Positions 32,844-42,004 of a stretch of DNA of 64,000 bases are shown in pieces. Positions within the stretch are counted from its first letter, which is position 1; every line of letters starts with the position of its first letter. A model generated the notes under the pieces. The model saw only the letters and a program-made list of their open reading frames with translations. It had not been told where the DNA came from and did no database searches. The DNA is from Thalassovita litoralis (lineage in GTDB: Bacteria; Pseudomonadota; Alphaproteobacteria; Rhodobacterales; Rhodobacteraceae), in contig NZ_FXTO01000015.1 of assembly GCF_900182725.1 (NCBI RefSeq), forward strand, positions 1 to 64,000. The letters are read 5' to 3'. Made by a program: the position numbers and the translations under genes.

Positions 32844-33221
32844 TCAGGAGCAATAGCCCGCCTGTTGCATGGCATCGGCCACATCTTTGCCATTGGCACT
32901 GCATTGCCCCAGCCAGATTGCCCCCTCCTTGCCTGTCAGATGACAGACCATATTGGTGCGCAGATATGTGTTCATCAGAGCCTTCGCTGCGCGTCCGGGT
33001 GTTGTCTCCGGGTCTGGGCAGGTCAGTCCTTCCAATTTCATGTCGTAGCCTCGTATCATGACATGATCGCCGGAGATGGCATAGGTATCCGTGGCGGTTT
33101 GCCAGAGCGGCTCGGGCCGGGCGGCGTATGGCGCGATATCTGCCAGTGTCATGCCGGGCAGCATGGCGATGAACAGGGTGGTAGGGGTCAGATGGCGCAG
33201 GGGTGTGGGTATAGCGTGCAT
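32844..33221 (-). CDS. exported thermonuclease-like protein, probably non-catalytic
   Basis: From the ATG at 33221 the product has 125 residues with an N-terminal signal-like stretch (about 8-28). A C-terminal half follows that resembles the staphylococcal nuclease fold: VMIRGYDMKLEGLTCPDP, a G-x-x-A-x-x-A-L helix, then WLGQCSANGKDVADAMQQAG. The pattern V-x-I-x-x-x-x-[IL]-x-L-x-G-[IL] and the C-x-x-x-G-x-D-x-A end fit. The usual catalytic Arg and Glu residues are not visible, so activity is doubtful. Cysteines may form disulphides in the periplasm. A TTG at 33257 would extend it by 12 residues. It precedes the 55-residue regulator by 3 bp. Confidence 0.55.
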   Translation of the reverse strand: MHAIPTPLRHLTPTTLFIAMLPGMTLADIAPYAARPEPLWQTATDTYAISGDHVMIRGYDMKLEGLTCPDPETTPGRAAKALMNTYLRTNMVCHLTGKEGAIWLGQCSANGKDVADAMQQAGYCS

Positions 33222-33534
33222 GCCAGTGTCATGGGGGTTTTCGCCGGCGTTTATCAAGAGATGTTATGCGGCTGCGGGGCAGGATCGGCGGGAGATTGCG
33301 TGTGGGGGGGGGCGCAGGATTTGCCCGGACGCTCCGGGTGGGAACGGGACGGGTTGGGCCTGTATAGAGCCACTTATAGAACTGGGAAGTCCTAGAGGGA
33401 TTGGCGGGGCTATTGGGGGCTGTCCCGGTCGCCGGTGTGCGGCGGGGAGCTATCCTTGGGTTTGTGTAATCTGTTGAGCTTCTTGTGTATGATTTAATCT
33501 CGAGTACTGTATAGTGATACTTTGGCTATGTATG
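33222..33534. other. gap without recognised features
   Basis: GC-rich sequence upstream of the nuclease-like gene and beyond the end of the CRP fragment. No gene, repeat or clear promoter was seen. Confidence 0.4.
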
Positions 33535-33732
33535 TCAGGCTGGCAGATCGCATAGCATGAGGGACTCTTCCCCTACGATTTCCCGAAGCGCACCCGGGTT
33601 GGAGATGTCGATCCCGTCTGCCATCGTTTGGATGCCATGGGCTTTCAGCTTTGCCAGATTGCGTGAAAGGCTTTCGGATTGAATCCCCAGATACTGCGCG
33701 ACCGGATGTTTTTCAAAAGGCAGTTTGACCAT
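33535..33732 (-). pseudogene. C-terminal fragment of a CRP/FNR-family regulator
   Basis: The 65 codons encode KLPFEKHPVAQYLGIQSES and LSRNLAKLKAHGI, the winged-helix recognition region of CRP/FNR proteins (x-R-x-L-A-x-x-L-G-x-x-x-E-x-L-S-R). The cyclic-nucleotide domain is missing. Just upstream, to about 33810, another frame reads LQQRLSCRLTGLLRHARPYEKR, which resembles the helix that precedes this domain, so a frameshift plus loss of the 5' part explains the remnant. The sensor kinase gene ends at 33821, which marks the break. It is unlikely to be functional, though a tiny winged-helix protein cannot be excluded. Confidence 0.65.
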
Positions 33733-33820
33733 AAGCGTTTCTCATAGGGTCTGGCATGGCGCAGCAGCCCTGTCAGGCGGCAGGACAGACGTTGTTGCAG
33801 ATCAGGCGCTGTGTTGTCCG

Positions 33821-36673
33821 CTAGCCTGCTGCGGCTTGTTGGTCCGTGGGTTGGACTGGCAGATAGAAAATGAACCGTGACCCGTGTTCTGGCTCGCTTT
33901 CCAGCCGGATTGTGCCGCCCTGCAGATGCAGGAGGTCCCGGCAGATCGACAGGCCGAGCCCAACCCCTTTATGGGTCCGGGTGCTGCTGTTATCTGCCTG
34001 AACAAATCGATCGAAGATCCGAGCCTGCTGTTCTTGGGGGATGCCTATACCGGTATCGGCCACATCAAAGCGGATCTTGTCGCCATCCTGCCTGCAGGTG
34101 ACGGAAACTGAGCCGCTTTGGGTGAATTTGATTGCGTTGCCGACAAGATTGAACAGAACCTGGCGCAGGCGTACGTCGTCGCCGGCGACCGTGACATCTT
34201 CCGCGTCCCAAGTGAGTTCGAGGCCTTTTTCCGTGGCAAGCGCCTGCATCTGTTCAACCACGGATTCGATGAGAGGTTGAGCCTTGATGGGCTGAATGTC
34301 GAGCTTGATCGTGTTGGCTTCAATCCGGGCCAGGTCCAGAATGTCATCGATCAGGGTTTGCAGTTGTTTGCCTGAAGATCGCATTTTCTGTGCGAAACCT
34401 GTCACTTCTGTTACCAAGGTGTCGACACCGGCTGCGATGCCGGGGTTGGGTGTTTCGCTGAGTTGCTTTTTCAGGGTCTGGTAGCCGGCAAGCATTTGGG
34501 TGTTAGAGAGCAGCGAGCTGTATCCGATGACTGCGGTCAACGGGGTGCGCAATTCGTGGCTTATGACGCTGAGAAATTGCGTTTTGGCTTCATCGGCATG
34601 CTCGGCTTTCTTCAGGGCCGAATAGAGTTGGGTTACATCTGCGGCAACGCCGCGATAGCCCTGAAATTCCCCTTCGGGGGAGAAGATGGGATTGCCGCTG
34701 GTCCGGATCCAGATATCTTTGCCCTCTGCCGTTGTCAGCAGATAGATAAAATTACGGAAAGACTCTTGTCTGGCCATGACAGATTGAAGCGTTTCAAGAC
34801 TTTCATTGGGTGTTGCGGGTTCGCTTAATTCTTCCCGGATGAACCCGACGATGTTGTCGGGGGACAAACCGGTGGCCCGTTCAAAACCGCTTGAAAGGAA
34901 GGTGATGCGCATCTCGCCATCCTGCTCCCAAAACCATTCGCTACTGGTATTGGCAACATCTGCAAAACGCTGTTCGAGAGCGTTCTTTTCCGCCAGCGTC
35001 CGGCGCAGTGTGTCATTGGTGGTTTGCAATTGCTGCTTGTTGCGTTTGATATCTGTAATATCGACGCAGATGATCACGATGCCGCCTTCGAAGGTGCGAT
35101 GGGTGAAGCATTTATATTCGATATCGCCATCCAGCGAGAGCAGGAACTCACAGGATGTGCTGCGGATATGCGGCAGCAAGGCGCGCAAAGAGCTTTCCTG
35201 ACGGTCCGCGAGTTGGAAGCGGGGATTGTTGCGCCAGGGCAGATCCGCGAACTGGCCCAGCGTCAGGGGGCCTGAGGCGGTGACTTGAGACGGGTCGATG
35301 AGCTCTGGCAGCTTGTTATAAATGACAAGTTCTTCGCGCTGATTGAAGAGGCTAAAGCCCACAGGCAATGCCTGGATGGCCTCTTGCAACCGGCGTTCGG
35401 CCAGCTCGGCGCGCTGGCGGCTTTCGACTTGTTCGGTGATATCGACCCGAATGCCGACGCGTCCGCCTTCGGGCGTGGCGCGCTCATAGATCCGTAGCCA
35501 TTGACCATTTGCGGTTTGCTGTTCCAGAATCGAGTTTGCGGCATTATGGGCTGCCAGCCGTTCTCGCAGCCAAGCCTCTTCTCGTCCGACGGCTTCGGGA
35601 TATTGACCCTGTTTCAGCCCAAAACGCAGTAGGTCCTCGAATTTCTGGCCGGGACGGATGGCGGGTGCGCTTTGGGCATAGATTTGACGGTAGCGGTTAT
35701 TGCAGAGGACCAGACGATCTTCCGTGTCATAGAGGGCGAACCCGTCGGGGAGCACTTCTATTGAGGCCCGGAGGCGGGCGGAGCTTTGCCAGGCTTCTCG
35801 CCGCAGATAGTCGAGGTACCAGACGATGAGCAGGGCGAGGCTGGAGAAGATCAGGAGGAGAATCTGCATGGGGCGCCCCGCCCACGGGGCGATGGCCTGT
35901 GTTGTGTTGGGGGCCAGGGCTATGGACCAGGTTGTCGTGCCGCTTTGAAAGTCACTGATTTGTGCGTCAGACTTGAAGAGCGCGGGGTCGCCGAGGACCT
36001 GAGAGACCGGTTGGGTGCCGGATTGGAACCGGACAGCAATGTCGAAGCGATCCGTCAGGGCGGTCAGGCCGAGGTCTTCCAGTAATGCGTGTTCTTCGAG
36101 CACAACAGATGCGGTACCCCAAAACTCTTTTTCGCCATCTGGTCCTTGCAGGAAAATCGGTTGGCGGATGATGTAGCCGGGCACGCCCTGCAAGAGTGGC
36201 ATAGGGCCTTGCAGAAGAATCTGATTGGTTTGCTCCGCAGCCTGCAGAACGGCCATTTGCTCCGGGTTCTGCTGCAGGTTCTGACCGATCAGGGCATGGT
36301 TTTTCTCGAAAGGATAGACATGCGTGACCTTGTGATCCCTGATCGTGGCGATGTCGAGGATGGCGGGTTCGTCCAGCATCAATGTTTGGGCAAATGCCGC
36401 GAATTCGGTCTGGTTGATATCCGGGTGCAGGATGATGGCGCTTTTCAGGACCTGGGCAATAGAAAATTTCCGTCCCAGGTTCTCGGCGATCCGGTTGGCC
36501 GTCGCTGTCGCCAGATGGTTGGCATCCTGCTGTTGTGTCAGATTGTGGCGGATGGTTGCAACCTGATGTTCCACCAGAAAGAAAATGACAACAACAATCA
36601 GAACAGCCAGATAGCTCACCCAGGATACCAAGCGGAGGCCAAGGGGAAGGGAGGTCGTTTTGGGCGAGGGCAT
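33821..36673 (-). CDS. CHASE/PAS hybrid-less sensor histidine kinase
   Basis: The 950-residue membrane kinase has a first membrane helix (about 14-34) and a periplasmic CHASE-type domain (about 80-260). The second helix is at 268-288. Three PAS-like regions follow (about 300-410, 420-540, 570-690). The HisKA box is FLSVISHELRTP with phospho-acceptor H706, and the ATPase has NLVGNAIKF (842-850), DTGIGIP (873-879) and GVGLGLSI (903-910). No receiver domain is fused, so it needs a separate response regulator, which is not adjacent. CHASE domains sense small extracellular ligands. It is encoded alone between the CRP fragment and the DUF262 gene. Confidence 0.9.
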   Translation of the reverse strand: MPSPKTTSLPLGLRLVSWVSYLAVLIVVVIFFLVEHQVATIRHNLTQQQDANHLATATANRIAENLGRKFSIAQVLKSAIILHPDINQTEFAAFAQTLMLDEPAILDIATIRDHKVTHVYPFEKNHALIGQNLQQNPEQMAVLQAAEQTNQILLQGPMPLLQGVPGYIIRQPIFLQGPDGEKEFWGTASVVLEEHALLEDLGLTALTDRFDIAVRFQSGTQPVSQVLGDPALFKSDAQISDFQSGTTTWSIALAPNTTQAIAPWAGRPMQILLLIFSSLALLIVWYLDYLRREAWQSSARLRASIEVLPDGFALYDTEDRLVLCNNRYRQIYAQSAPAIRPGQKFEDLLRFGLKQGQYPEAVGREEAWLRERLAAHNAANSILEQQTANGQWLRIYERATPEGGRVGIRVDITEQVESRQRAELAERRLQEAIQALPVGFSLFNQREELVIYNKLPELIDPSQVTASGPLTLGQFADLPWRNNPRFQLADRQESSLRALLPHIRSTSCEFLLSLDGDIEYKCFTHRTFEGGIVIICVDITDIKRNKQQLQTTNDTLRRTLAEKNALEQRFADVANTSSEWFWEQDGEMRITFLSSGFERATGLSPDNIVGFIREELSEPATPNESLETLQSVMARQESFRNFIYLLTTAEGKDIWIRTSGNPIFSPEGEFQGYRGVAADVTQLYSALKKAEHADEAKTQFLSVISHELRTPLTAVIGYSSLLSNTQMLAGYQTLKKQLSETPNPGIAAGVDTLVTEVTGFAQKMRSSGKQLQTLIDDILDLARIEANTIKLDIQPIKAQPLIESVVEQMQALATEKGLELTWDAEDVTVAGDDVRLRQVLFNLVGNAIKFTQSGSVSVTCRQDGDKIRFDVADTGIGIPQEQQARIFDRFVQADNSSTRTHKGVGLGLSICRDLLHLQGGTIRLESEPEHGSRFIFYLPVQPTDQQAAAG

Positions 36674-36836
36674 GTAGACTCTGTTTGACTGTTATGAACA
36701 CGCTGTGCGCCGGAATGCTGCGTAGACCCCCTCCTATCGGATAGGTCATTTCAATGCCCGAATGAAGTGTTGTTCGCGTTATTTTCCGAAGGCCTGTTGC
36801 ATATTGGTAGCGTCAGACCGATTGACGTAGGGGCAG

Positions 36837-38600
36837 CTACGCGACCATCCGGGATGTCAGCGAGAGCAGGCGCTCACGGATCAGCGTTTCCCGGTTTTCA
36901 ACGAATTCGGGCAGCATCAGCGGGTTCCAGAGGTCTGGCCGGTCACTGATCAGATGGTGTTGGCGGTAGGTGTCGGAGCGGCTGCTGATCCAGGCTTCAA
37001 AGGGCATGTCGCCTTTTTCCAGATTCTCCTGAGCGGGGAGTAACTGCAGATTTCCAACCCGGTTTACGGCAGTTTCGATTGCCTGAATCCGTGTTTCCGG
37101 CACATTCATGCTCATCAGCAGGCGCCGTGCTGTTCTGGCCTGAGCGATGATATGATCGATATGATAGCTGGTGCCATTCCAATCGAGGCCTTCATAGAGC
37201 AAGGACAGGATCAGGAAGGTTTTGGGTTTGCCGTAGCTGAGTGCCAGAAGATCTTCGATGGCCCGCTCATCCACCTGGGTTTGTCGCCCACCGATGGCAA
37301 GTGCATGATAGAGTTGCTGTTCGGGGAAATCCCGATTGCTTTGTCCCGCCTCGATCAGGGTCTCGCGGGCAATTTTCAGAGTGCGATCCGAGGTGCCGGC
37401 AAAGACGCCCATCAGGAGGCTGTTGAGGAGCCAGCGCTGGATGGCGCGGGCATTTTGCTGCTCAAAGATCGAGGAGCCCCGCAGGGTGAGGCCGGGGGTT
37501 TGGTACATGTACCAGACGATGGGCAGGACGGCGTTCAGCGAGGTCAGGTTTTCGGCGGAAATGCCTAACCCATTGAGGAAGCGGAAGGCACGTTCAACGG
37601 CATCCTGGATTGCGTCCCATTCGCGCTCAATATGTGCGATGGTTTCGGTGGTGAAGCTTGAGATGTTATATTGCACGTTCCTGGTGCACAGCATGAGACA
37701 GGCTTTCAGGACGAAATCCTTATTGATGGCATTGCGGGCGCCCAGGGATTTGTTGATGTGGTCCACGAAGCCGTAAATTTTTTCGCGGGCCGAGCCGTTT
37801 TGCCATTTTGACGTGATCATCGACATCAGCAGGTCGGATTTTGACAGTTTGACACCACCGTCATTGGCCCGGACAAAGATATCGAGCACCCGCTCCAGGG
37901 AGTCGCTGGTTTCCGTGAAGTAATTGACGGCTTCTTCCTGCCAGATCACCTGATGGAGGCGTTGCAGCGTCTTGCGGACCAGTTTGCGCTGGAAAGGGTG
38001 GACGCCGTGGTGCAACCGCATTTCGGTTCGTATCAGCAGCTGTTCAAGCTGATCGGGTCGCGATGTGTTCAGGATGTCGCCAAGCCGGAACCAGTGGTGC
38101 CGGTAATCACTGCGGGGCGGATGGGTATGAAATCGCAGCCCGTAGCTGACCCCGAGGTTAGCGTCCTCATCTTCGTTTTCCTCCTCCGGGTCGTGCAGCA
38201 GATCGATATAGAGTGTTTTGGTCTCCCAGGCGTCCGGATTTGCCCGACGCTTGAATTTGGCTTTCTCGGCGAAGGTACCTCGCAGAGCGATGAGCAAGGA
38301 GGTCATACGCTGCTGGCCGTCGAGCACCAGAATTGCGTCACGTCCGTCAGCGCTGGTTGGTGTATTCTGCAGTCCGGGTTGCCAGTTTTCAATGAAATTA
38401 TAGATCCGCAACTCTTGCTTGAGTGGTTCTGTGATAGCCCAGAACATGAAAGAGCCGATCGGGTAGCCTTTCAGAAGGGAGTCCATCAGCGTGATCACCT
38501 GGTCTGGTCCCCAGACATAGGGGCGTTGAATGGCTGGAAGAAAATAGCGGTGATTCACATCGGCGAGTAATGTTCCGATCGTGGCGGTGGAATAGCTCAT
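36837..38600 (-). CDS. DUF262 protein with C-terminal HNH-like region (GmrSD-type defence)
   Basis: From the ATG at 38600 the product has 587 residues. The N-terminal DUF262 domain shows FLPAIQRPYVW near 20-30 and VLDGQQRMTSLL near 92-103, the nucleotide-binding D-G-Q-Q-R signature. Near the C-terminus YHIDHIIAQ and, later, NRVGNLQLLPAQEN follow the H...N...N layout of the DUF1524/HNH nuclease part of GmrSD enzymes. GmrSD proteins cut modified phage DNA using nucleotide hydrolysis, and a similar antiphage role is likely here. A GTG at 38648 would add 16 residues. It is divergent from a small XRE gene with paired palindromes between, suggesting autoregulated control. Confidence 0.8.
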   Translation of the reverse strand: MSYSTATIGTLLADVNHRYFLPAIQRPYVWGPDQVITLMDSLLKGYPIGSFMFWAITEPLKQELRIYNFIENWQPGLQNTPTSADGRDAILVLDGQQRMTSLLIALRGTFAEKAKFKRRANPDAWETKTLYIDLLHDPEEENEDEDANLGVSYGLRFHTHPPRSDYRHHWFRLGDILNTSRPDQLEQLLIRTEMRLHHGVHPFQRKLVRKTLQRLHQVIWQEEAVNYFTETSDSLERVLDIFVRANDGGVKLSKSDLLMSMITSKWQNGSAREKIYGFVDHINKSLGARNAINKDFVLKACLMLCTRNVQYNISSFTTETIAHIEREWDAIQDAVERAFRFLNGLGISAENLTSLNAVLPIVWYMYQTPGLTLRGSSIFEQQNARAIQRWLLNSLLMGVFAGTSDRTLKIARETLIEAGQSNRDFPEQQLYHALAIGGRQTQVDERAIEDLLALSYGKPKTFLILSLLYEGLDWNGTSYHIDHIIAQARTARRLLMSMNVPETRIQAIETAVNRVGNLQLLPAQENLEKGDMPFEAWISSRSDTYRQHHLISDRPDLWNPLMLPEFVENRETLIRERLLSLTSRMVA

Positions 38601-38710
38601 TGGGTACCTGACTGAAAAGGCGGACCGATGCCGGATCGGGAGGGTCACGCGTTACGGTGCAAGGGGAGGGGCAGGTGCAGGCCGGTCGGTGGAGCTGGCC
38701 AGGCCTTGGC

Positions 38711-38774
38711 ATTAGGTCGTGATCATCGGGCATCCGGTCATTTTGGGCATTTTGACCTAATAGAACAATTGTTC
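38711..38774. promoter_or_regulatory. palindromic operator candidates between DUF262 and XRE genes
   Basis: GAACAATTGTTC at 38763..38774 is a perfect 12-bp palindrome of the size bound by XRE dimers. ATTAGGTC (38711..38718) faces GACCTAAT (38754..38761) 35 bp away. Both lie in the 200-bp divergent gap, just before the XRE start at 38800, where binding could repress both promoters. Confidence 0.45.
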
Positions 38775-38799
38775 GTGGTGGGGTGTCAAGCCATGCGGG

Positions 38800-39090
38800 A
38801 TGGCTAACCGCATGAAACGACAGAACGAAGATTTGCTGATTGCCTTCTCGGTGGTGCTGTCGCAACTGCGTCAGCGTGCCAGCCTGACGCAGGAGGAATT
38901 GGCGGAACGGGCTGATGTTTCAACGCGGTTCGTGTCGTTTCTGGAGACGGCGCGTCGTCAGCCTTCGCTTTCGGCTTTATATGCTCTCAGTTCCGGATTG
39001 GGTATTCGGTTGCAGGATCTGGTGATTGAGGTGGAGCGGCAATATGAACAGATGGATTCTGGCGTGCAGGAGCCATCCGAACCGCAGTGA
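38800..39090 (+). CDS. XRE-family regulator divergent from the DUF262 gene
   Basis: The 96-residue product is a full XRE domain: LSQLRQRASLTQEELAERADVS, then FVSFLETARRQPSLSALYALSSGLG and helix five (LQDLVIEV), with a short acidic tail. The E-x-x-R-R-x-P-S segment is the common loop after the recognition helix. The ATG at 38800 is used, and the ATG at 38812 is close behind. Being divergent from a defence-type gene with palindromes between, it probably represses that gene and itself. Confidence 0.85.
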   Translation: MANRMKRQNEDLLIAFSVVLSQLRQRASLTQEELAERADVSTRFVSFLETARRQPSLSALYALSSGLGIRLQDLVIEVERQYEQMDSGVQEPSEPQ

Positions 39091-39333
39091 TATGGGTTTT
39101 TTGGGGGGGATGACCGGACTGTCGTGCTGACAGAAAAGGGCATATTCTGCGGGCCGATTTTTCAACTTTAGCGTGATATGACTTGTGTACAGTGCTGATG
39201 CTGGTGTGGGTTTTTATCTGGCAGCTCGGAGGGGGCCTGTGACAGTTTTTTGGCGTCAGGGGATGGGCCAGGTGTCCGCAGGGTGGATTTTGGATGGGTG
39301 ACGGGATATTGCATTAACGTTGCTTCAACGTAA

Positions 39334-40047
39334 ATGGGAAAGCGTTTTGTCATGTTGCTTTGTTATGTTTTCGTTTCTTATGGACCCAATCCGACATTGC
39401 GACCGGAATCTTATCTGGAGGGTTTGCCGCAAACGCGGGCTTTGCAGGCTTGGGTTCAGGAGAGGCTGCCGGATCAGGTGTGTAGGTATTATTGCGATTA
39501 TCGGAGGAGGGTGCGTTCGTTGTCGGACTTGCCCAGGTTGAGGGCGGTATTGACGGTGGCGCGTGAGGTGGACGCTCCGGTTTTTATCGATGATTTTTCG
39601 AGAGTGTTTGCGCGCTGTGAGACGATTGAGGGTGCGGTGGCGTTGGTGGAGGAGCTGCGTGCGTTGGGGGGGCGGTTTTATGATTTGAAGCGGGGGAAGG
39701 TGTTTGTTGATCTGACGCAGGGGGAATTGGGGGATTTGCTGAAGCTGGCTTTGGGGCGGATCGGGTTGGAGGGGGTACGGAAGGCGCGGGGGGCGTCTGG
39801 GAATGCGCAAACGGCGAAGGCGACGCAGATGTCGCTGCGGGTGCGGAGGATCAGAGCGGATCGGGTGGCTGAAGCTTTGTTGAAGTTGCGTGATCGATTG
39901 CGGGAGGAGCATGGAGCTGTGGGTTTGCGGCAGCTTGCAGAGGCGGCGAATTTGGAGGGATTGCGGACTTCTCGGGGTGGGATGTGGTCCGTATCGACGG
40001 TTCAGCGGAGTTTGAAGCGTCTGGAGGGGGGAGGCCGCTCTGAGTGA
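39334..40047 (+). CDS. degenerate serine-recombinase-like protein
   Basis: The 237-residue product follows the plan of a resolvase/invertase. It starts with a strand and possible catalytic serine in YVFVSYG (S15). A middle stretch LPRLRAVLTVAREVDAPVFIDDFSR occupies the place of the usual R-P-x-L-x-x-L and x-L-D-R-L-x-R motifs. A C-terminal segment, LRQLAEAANLEGLRTSRGGMWS then VSTVQRSLKRL, matches the recombinase-domain ending (A-x-x-L-N-x-x-G-x-x-T-x-x-G-x-x-W-S-x-x-x-V-x-x-x-L). The active-site arginines and the long recombinase middle are not evident, so it may be a non-catalytic descendant or a DNA-binding regulator. The coding strand is unusually G-rich compared with its neighbours, which suggests transfer. 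Confidence 0.55.
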   Translation: MGKRFVMLLCYVFVSYGPNPTLRPESYLEGLPQTRALQAWVQERLPDQVCRYYCDYRRRVRSLSDLPRLRAVLTVAREVDAPVFIDDFSRVFARCETIEGAVALVEELRALGGRFYDLKRGKVFVDLTQGELGDLLKLALGRIGLEGVRKARGASGNAQTAKATQMSLRVRRIRADRVAEALLKLRDRLREEHGAVGLRQLAEAANLEGLRTSRGGMWSVSTVQRSLKRLEGGGRSE

Positions 40048-40489
40048 ATTGCCCGTGTCCGCTATTTTAAAAAATTTTAGAATGAAAAATGGTCGAAGGG
40101 GAGTGTGGGGGAAGAAATAAGCTAATAGGGAGCGCTTTGAGGGGGTTGAGCGATGGTGTCTGTTTGAAACAATGCAGCTAGCTTGAAGTGCTGTGCTTGG
40201 GGAGACGGAGAGGCGTCAGAAATTTGTTAAGAAAAGTTTTCGGGGCGGGAGGGTCTGGATTGGATTGGGGCTGTCGATATTTCGGACTTGGGCTTCTTTT
40301 TCTATGAGCTGGGCTGTCGAAAAACGCGTCTCTGAGTGCGTTGCTGAATTTGAGCGTTTGGGGTTACTGGGGTCACGCGGGCGCACTCAGCGCGCGTCTC
40401 AGCGACCCTCAGGGGCATTCCAGTCGCGGTGCTGGGTGTATAAAGATGGGGTGGTCTTATGCAGATCGGGGTAGCTGGTTGAAGTGAGG
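40048..40489. other. gap between recombinase-like and Rep-like genes
   Basis: No supported gene is present. The 93-codon frame at 40193..40474 has poor composition. An inverted repeat CTGAGTGCG (about 40332..40340) and CGCACTCAG (about 40382..40390) spans a 41-nt interval, in a G-rich region that continues the bias of the preceding gene. It lies directly after the 3' end of the possible replication initiator gene. A replication origin is imaginable but unsupported. Confidence 0.35.
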
Positions 40490-41857
40490 TCAGCCGTGCC
40501 GGTTCCAGTCTGTGCCGAGTTGTTTGAGGGCGCGGTAAATCTTTTGATTGAAGGGGCTCCAGGCAACCAAGCGACCCTTTTCGTACATCCGCGTTGGGCG
40601 GGAGGCGATCAGCCTTTTTGCGTATCTTTGACTTTGAAGGTCTTCGATAGCACGGTGGAGCCGATCAAGACCGTACACGCCACTGCGCGCAAAAACCTTT
40701 TGCTCGGTTGATGTCACCTTCACGTCGAGTTCTTTGGTGGCGCAGGTTTTGCCGAAACTTGGCAGAAAAAAATCGAAGAAAGGCTTGCGAAGTTCCTTGA
40801 AGCTGTGCCGATACAATGCGCCGATCGTATTCAGGTGGACGGCCCCGTGCCCACCGCATTCATCGGCGGCACCGGTCAGTGTGACCTCGAGGCGGCTGCG
40901 TTGACGCTCAAGGGGTAAAGTTACAAATGTCCCTTTTAGGGGATCGCGCCGATCCGTGATTTTGTCCATCGTGCGCAACATTACCAACCCTTTTCTCGGC
41001 CCGATATATCCGGTTTTGTCAACTTTGGGTTGAGCGTGCTGTTTGAGGTCCAAGGCTGTCAGGCGCTGCTTGTCGAGACCCAATCTGGCGGCCAGAACAA
41101 TCAGGCCGGGGCTCAGATCTTTGCCCGTCGGATTGACTAAAAATGTTGCCTTTTCCGGATCATGCGGTGCCCCGTGAAATCTAGGCCAACCTTGTTCCAT
41201 TTCGGTCAAGACGGGGGCCGGACGCAGATGACGACGCAAAATATCAGTCATTTGCCAGCGCAGCAGATTGGCCTCATGTGGTGCCATCGCATGGGGATGC
41301 TTGACGTAGATATCCACAGATATCTCGATCCCGGTGATAGGGATATTCGCTGCGGATGTCGTGATTGCATATTTGTCGATGATTTGTTCCAGGACCGGGA
41401 GCAATGTTTTGGGTTCAGGCTGCTGGAATTTTACCAGGAAGTCCCTGCCAATATATCGCCTCTCTTCTTTTGGGCCTGACACGTAAACTGTTCCGTTTGC
41501 GCCCAGAGCTTTCAGCATGTTGGTGATGGCCGGCTGCATGTTGCGAGCCTGATGAACTTCGGGGGTTGCTATGCGGATTTGCACCCAGTCGATGACCGCC
41601 TTTTGTTTGTAAACGTTCAGATCGACATCTGGCGTCAGAAGACTCCGACTGCGCAATATAGGTTGAACCTTGCCATCTTTACTCGGGCAATAGGGGCTAC
41701 TTTTATAGTGCAGGACTGGGGGAGCGAGGTGGGCAGGCCATTCTGGAGCTGCGTCAAAAACCAGAGGAATGTCCAAATCCATCATGCGCGGCTCATTGGT
41801 CTTGTGGTTGCTCAGAAGGGTGATTTGGGGGGCTGCCGCAGCCGGATCAAGTATCAT
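40490..41857 (-). CDS. possible replication initiation protein (phage/plasmid Rep-like)
   Basis: The 455-residue product shows no signal or membrane segment. An early strand-rich segment, VIDWVQIRIATPEVHQARN (about 87-105), and a later basic strand block, TLPLERQRSRLEVTLTGAADECGG, followed by LNTIGALYRHSFKEL, recall the layout of filamentous-phage gpII/RstA-like and small-plasmid Rep proteins, where R-x-E-x-x-L strands and D-W openings recur. I cannot point to a definite HUH motif or catalytic tyrosine, so the assignment is weak. Two pilin- or coat-like small genes lie upstream on the same strand. An alternative is an uncharacterised DNA-binding protein of an integrated element. Confidence 0.4.
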   Translation of the reverse strand: MILDPAAAAPQITLLSNHKTNEPRMMDLDIPLVFDAAPEWPAHLAPPVLHYKSSPYCPSKDGKVQPILRSRSLLTPDVDLNVYKQKAVIDWVQIRIATPEVHQARNMQPAITNMLKALGANGTVYVSGPKEERRYIGRDFLVKFQQPEPKTLLPVLEQIIDKYAITTSAANIPITGIEISVDIYVKHPHAMAPHEANLLRWQMTDILRRHLRPAPVLTEMEQGWPRFHGAPHDPEKATFLVNPTGKDLSPGLIVLAARLGLDKQRLTALDLKQHAQPKVDKTGYIGPRKGLVMLRTMDKITDRRDPLKGTFVTLPLERQRSRLEVTLTGAADECGGHGAVHLNTIGALYRHSFKELRKPFFDFFLPSFGKTCATKELDVKVTSTEQKVFARSGVYGLDRLHRAIEDLQSQRYAKRLIASRPTRMYEKGRLVAWSPFNQKIYRALKQLGTDWNRHG

Positions 41858-41930
41858 GTCCCGGTGTATAGCTACATTTTGAAGTGTTTTTAGTGTAGCA
41901 TCCGTCCGAAATGGGGGGAGGAACCATTAG

Positions 41931-41954
41931 AAAAAGGCCGCGGTATTTACCGCG
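41931..41954 (-). terminator. terminator of the first pilin-like gene
   Basis: CGCGGTA (41939..41945) pairs with TACCGCG (41948..41954). On the minus strand the hairpin is followed by CCTTTTT (41937..41931). It ends transcription of the gene at 42005..42199 and separates it from the Rep-like gene. Confidence 0.75.
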
Positions 41955-42004
41955 ACCCTTCGTGACACTTCCGAAAGGATACTTCTCGGACTCAAAGTTG
42001 GTTA

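Noticed and set aside
40193-40474. 93-codon plus-strand frame
   Set aside because: No recognisable pattern. It follows the G-rich bias of the region and has no convincing ribosome site.
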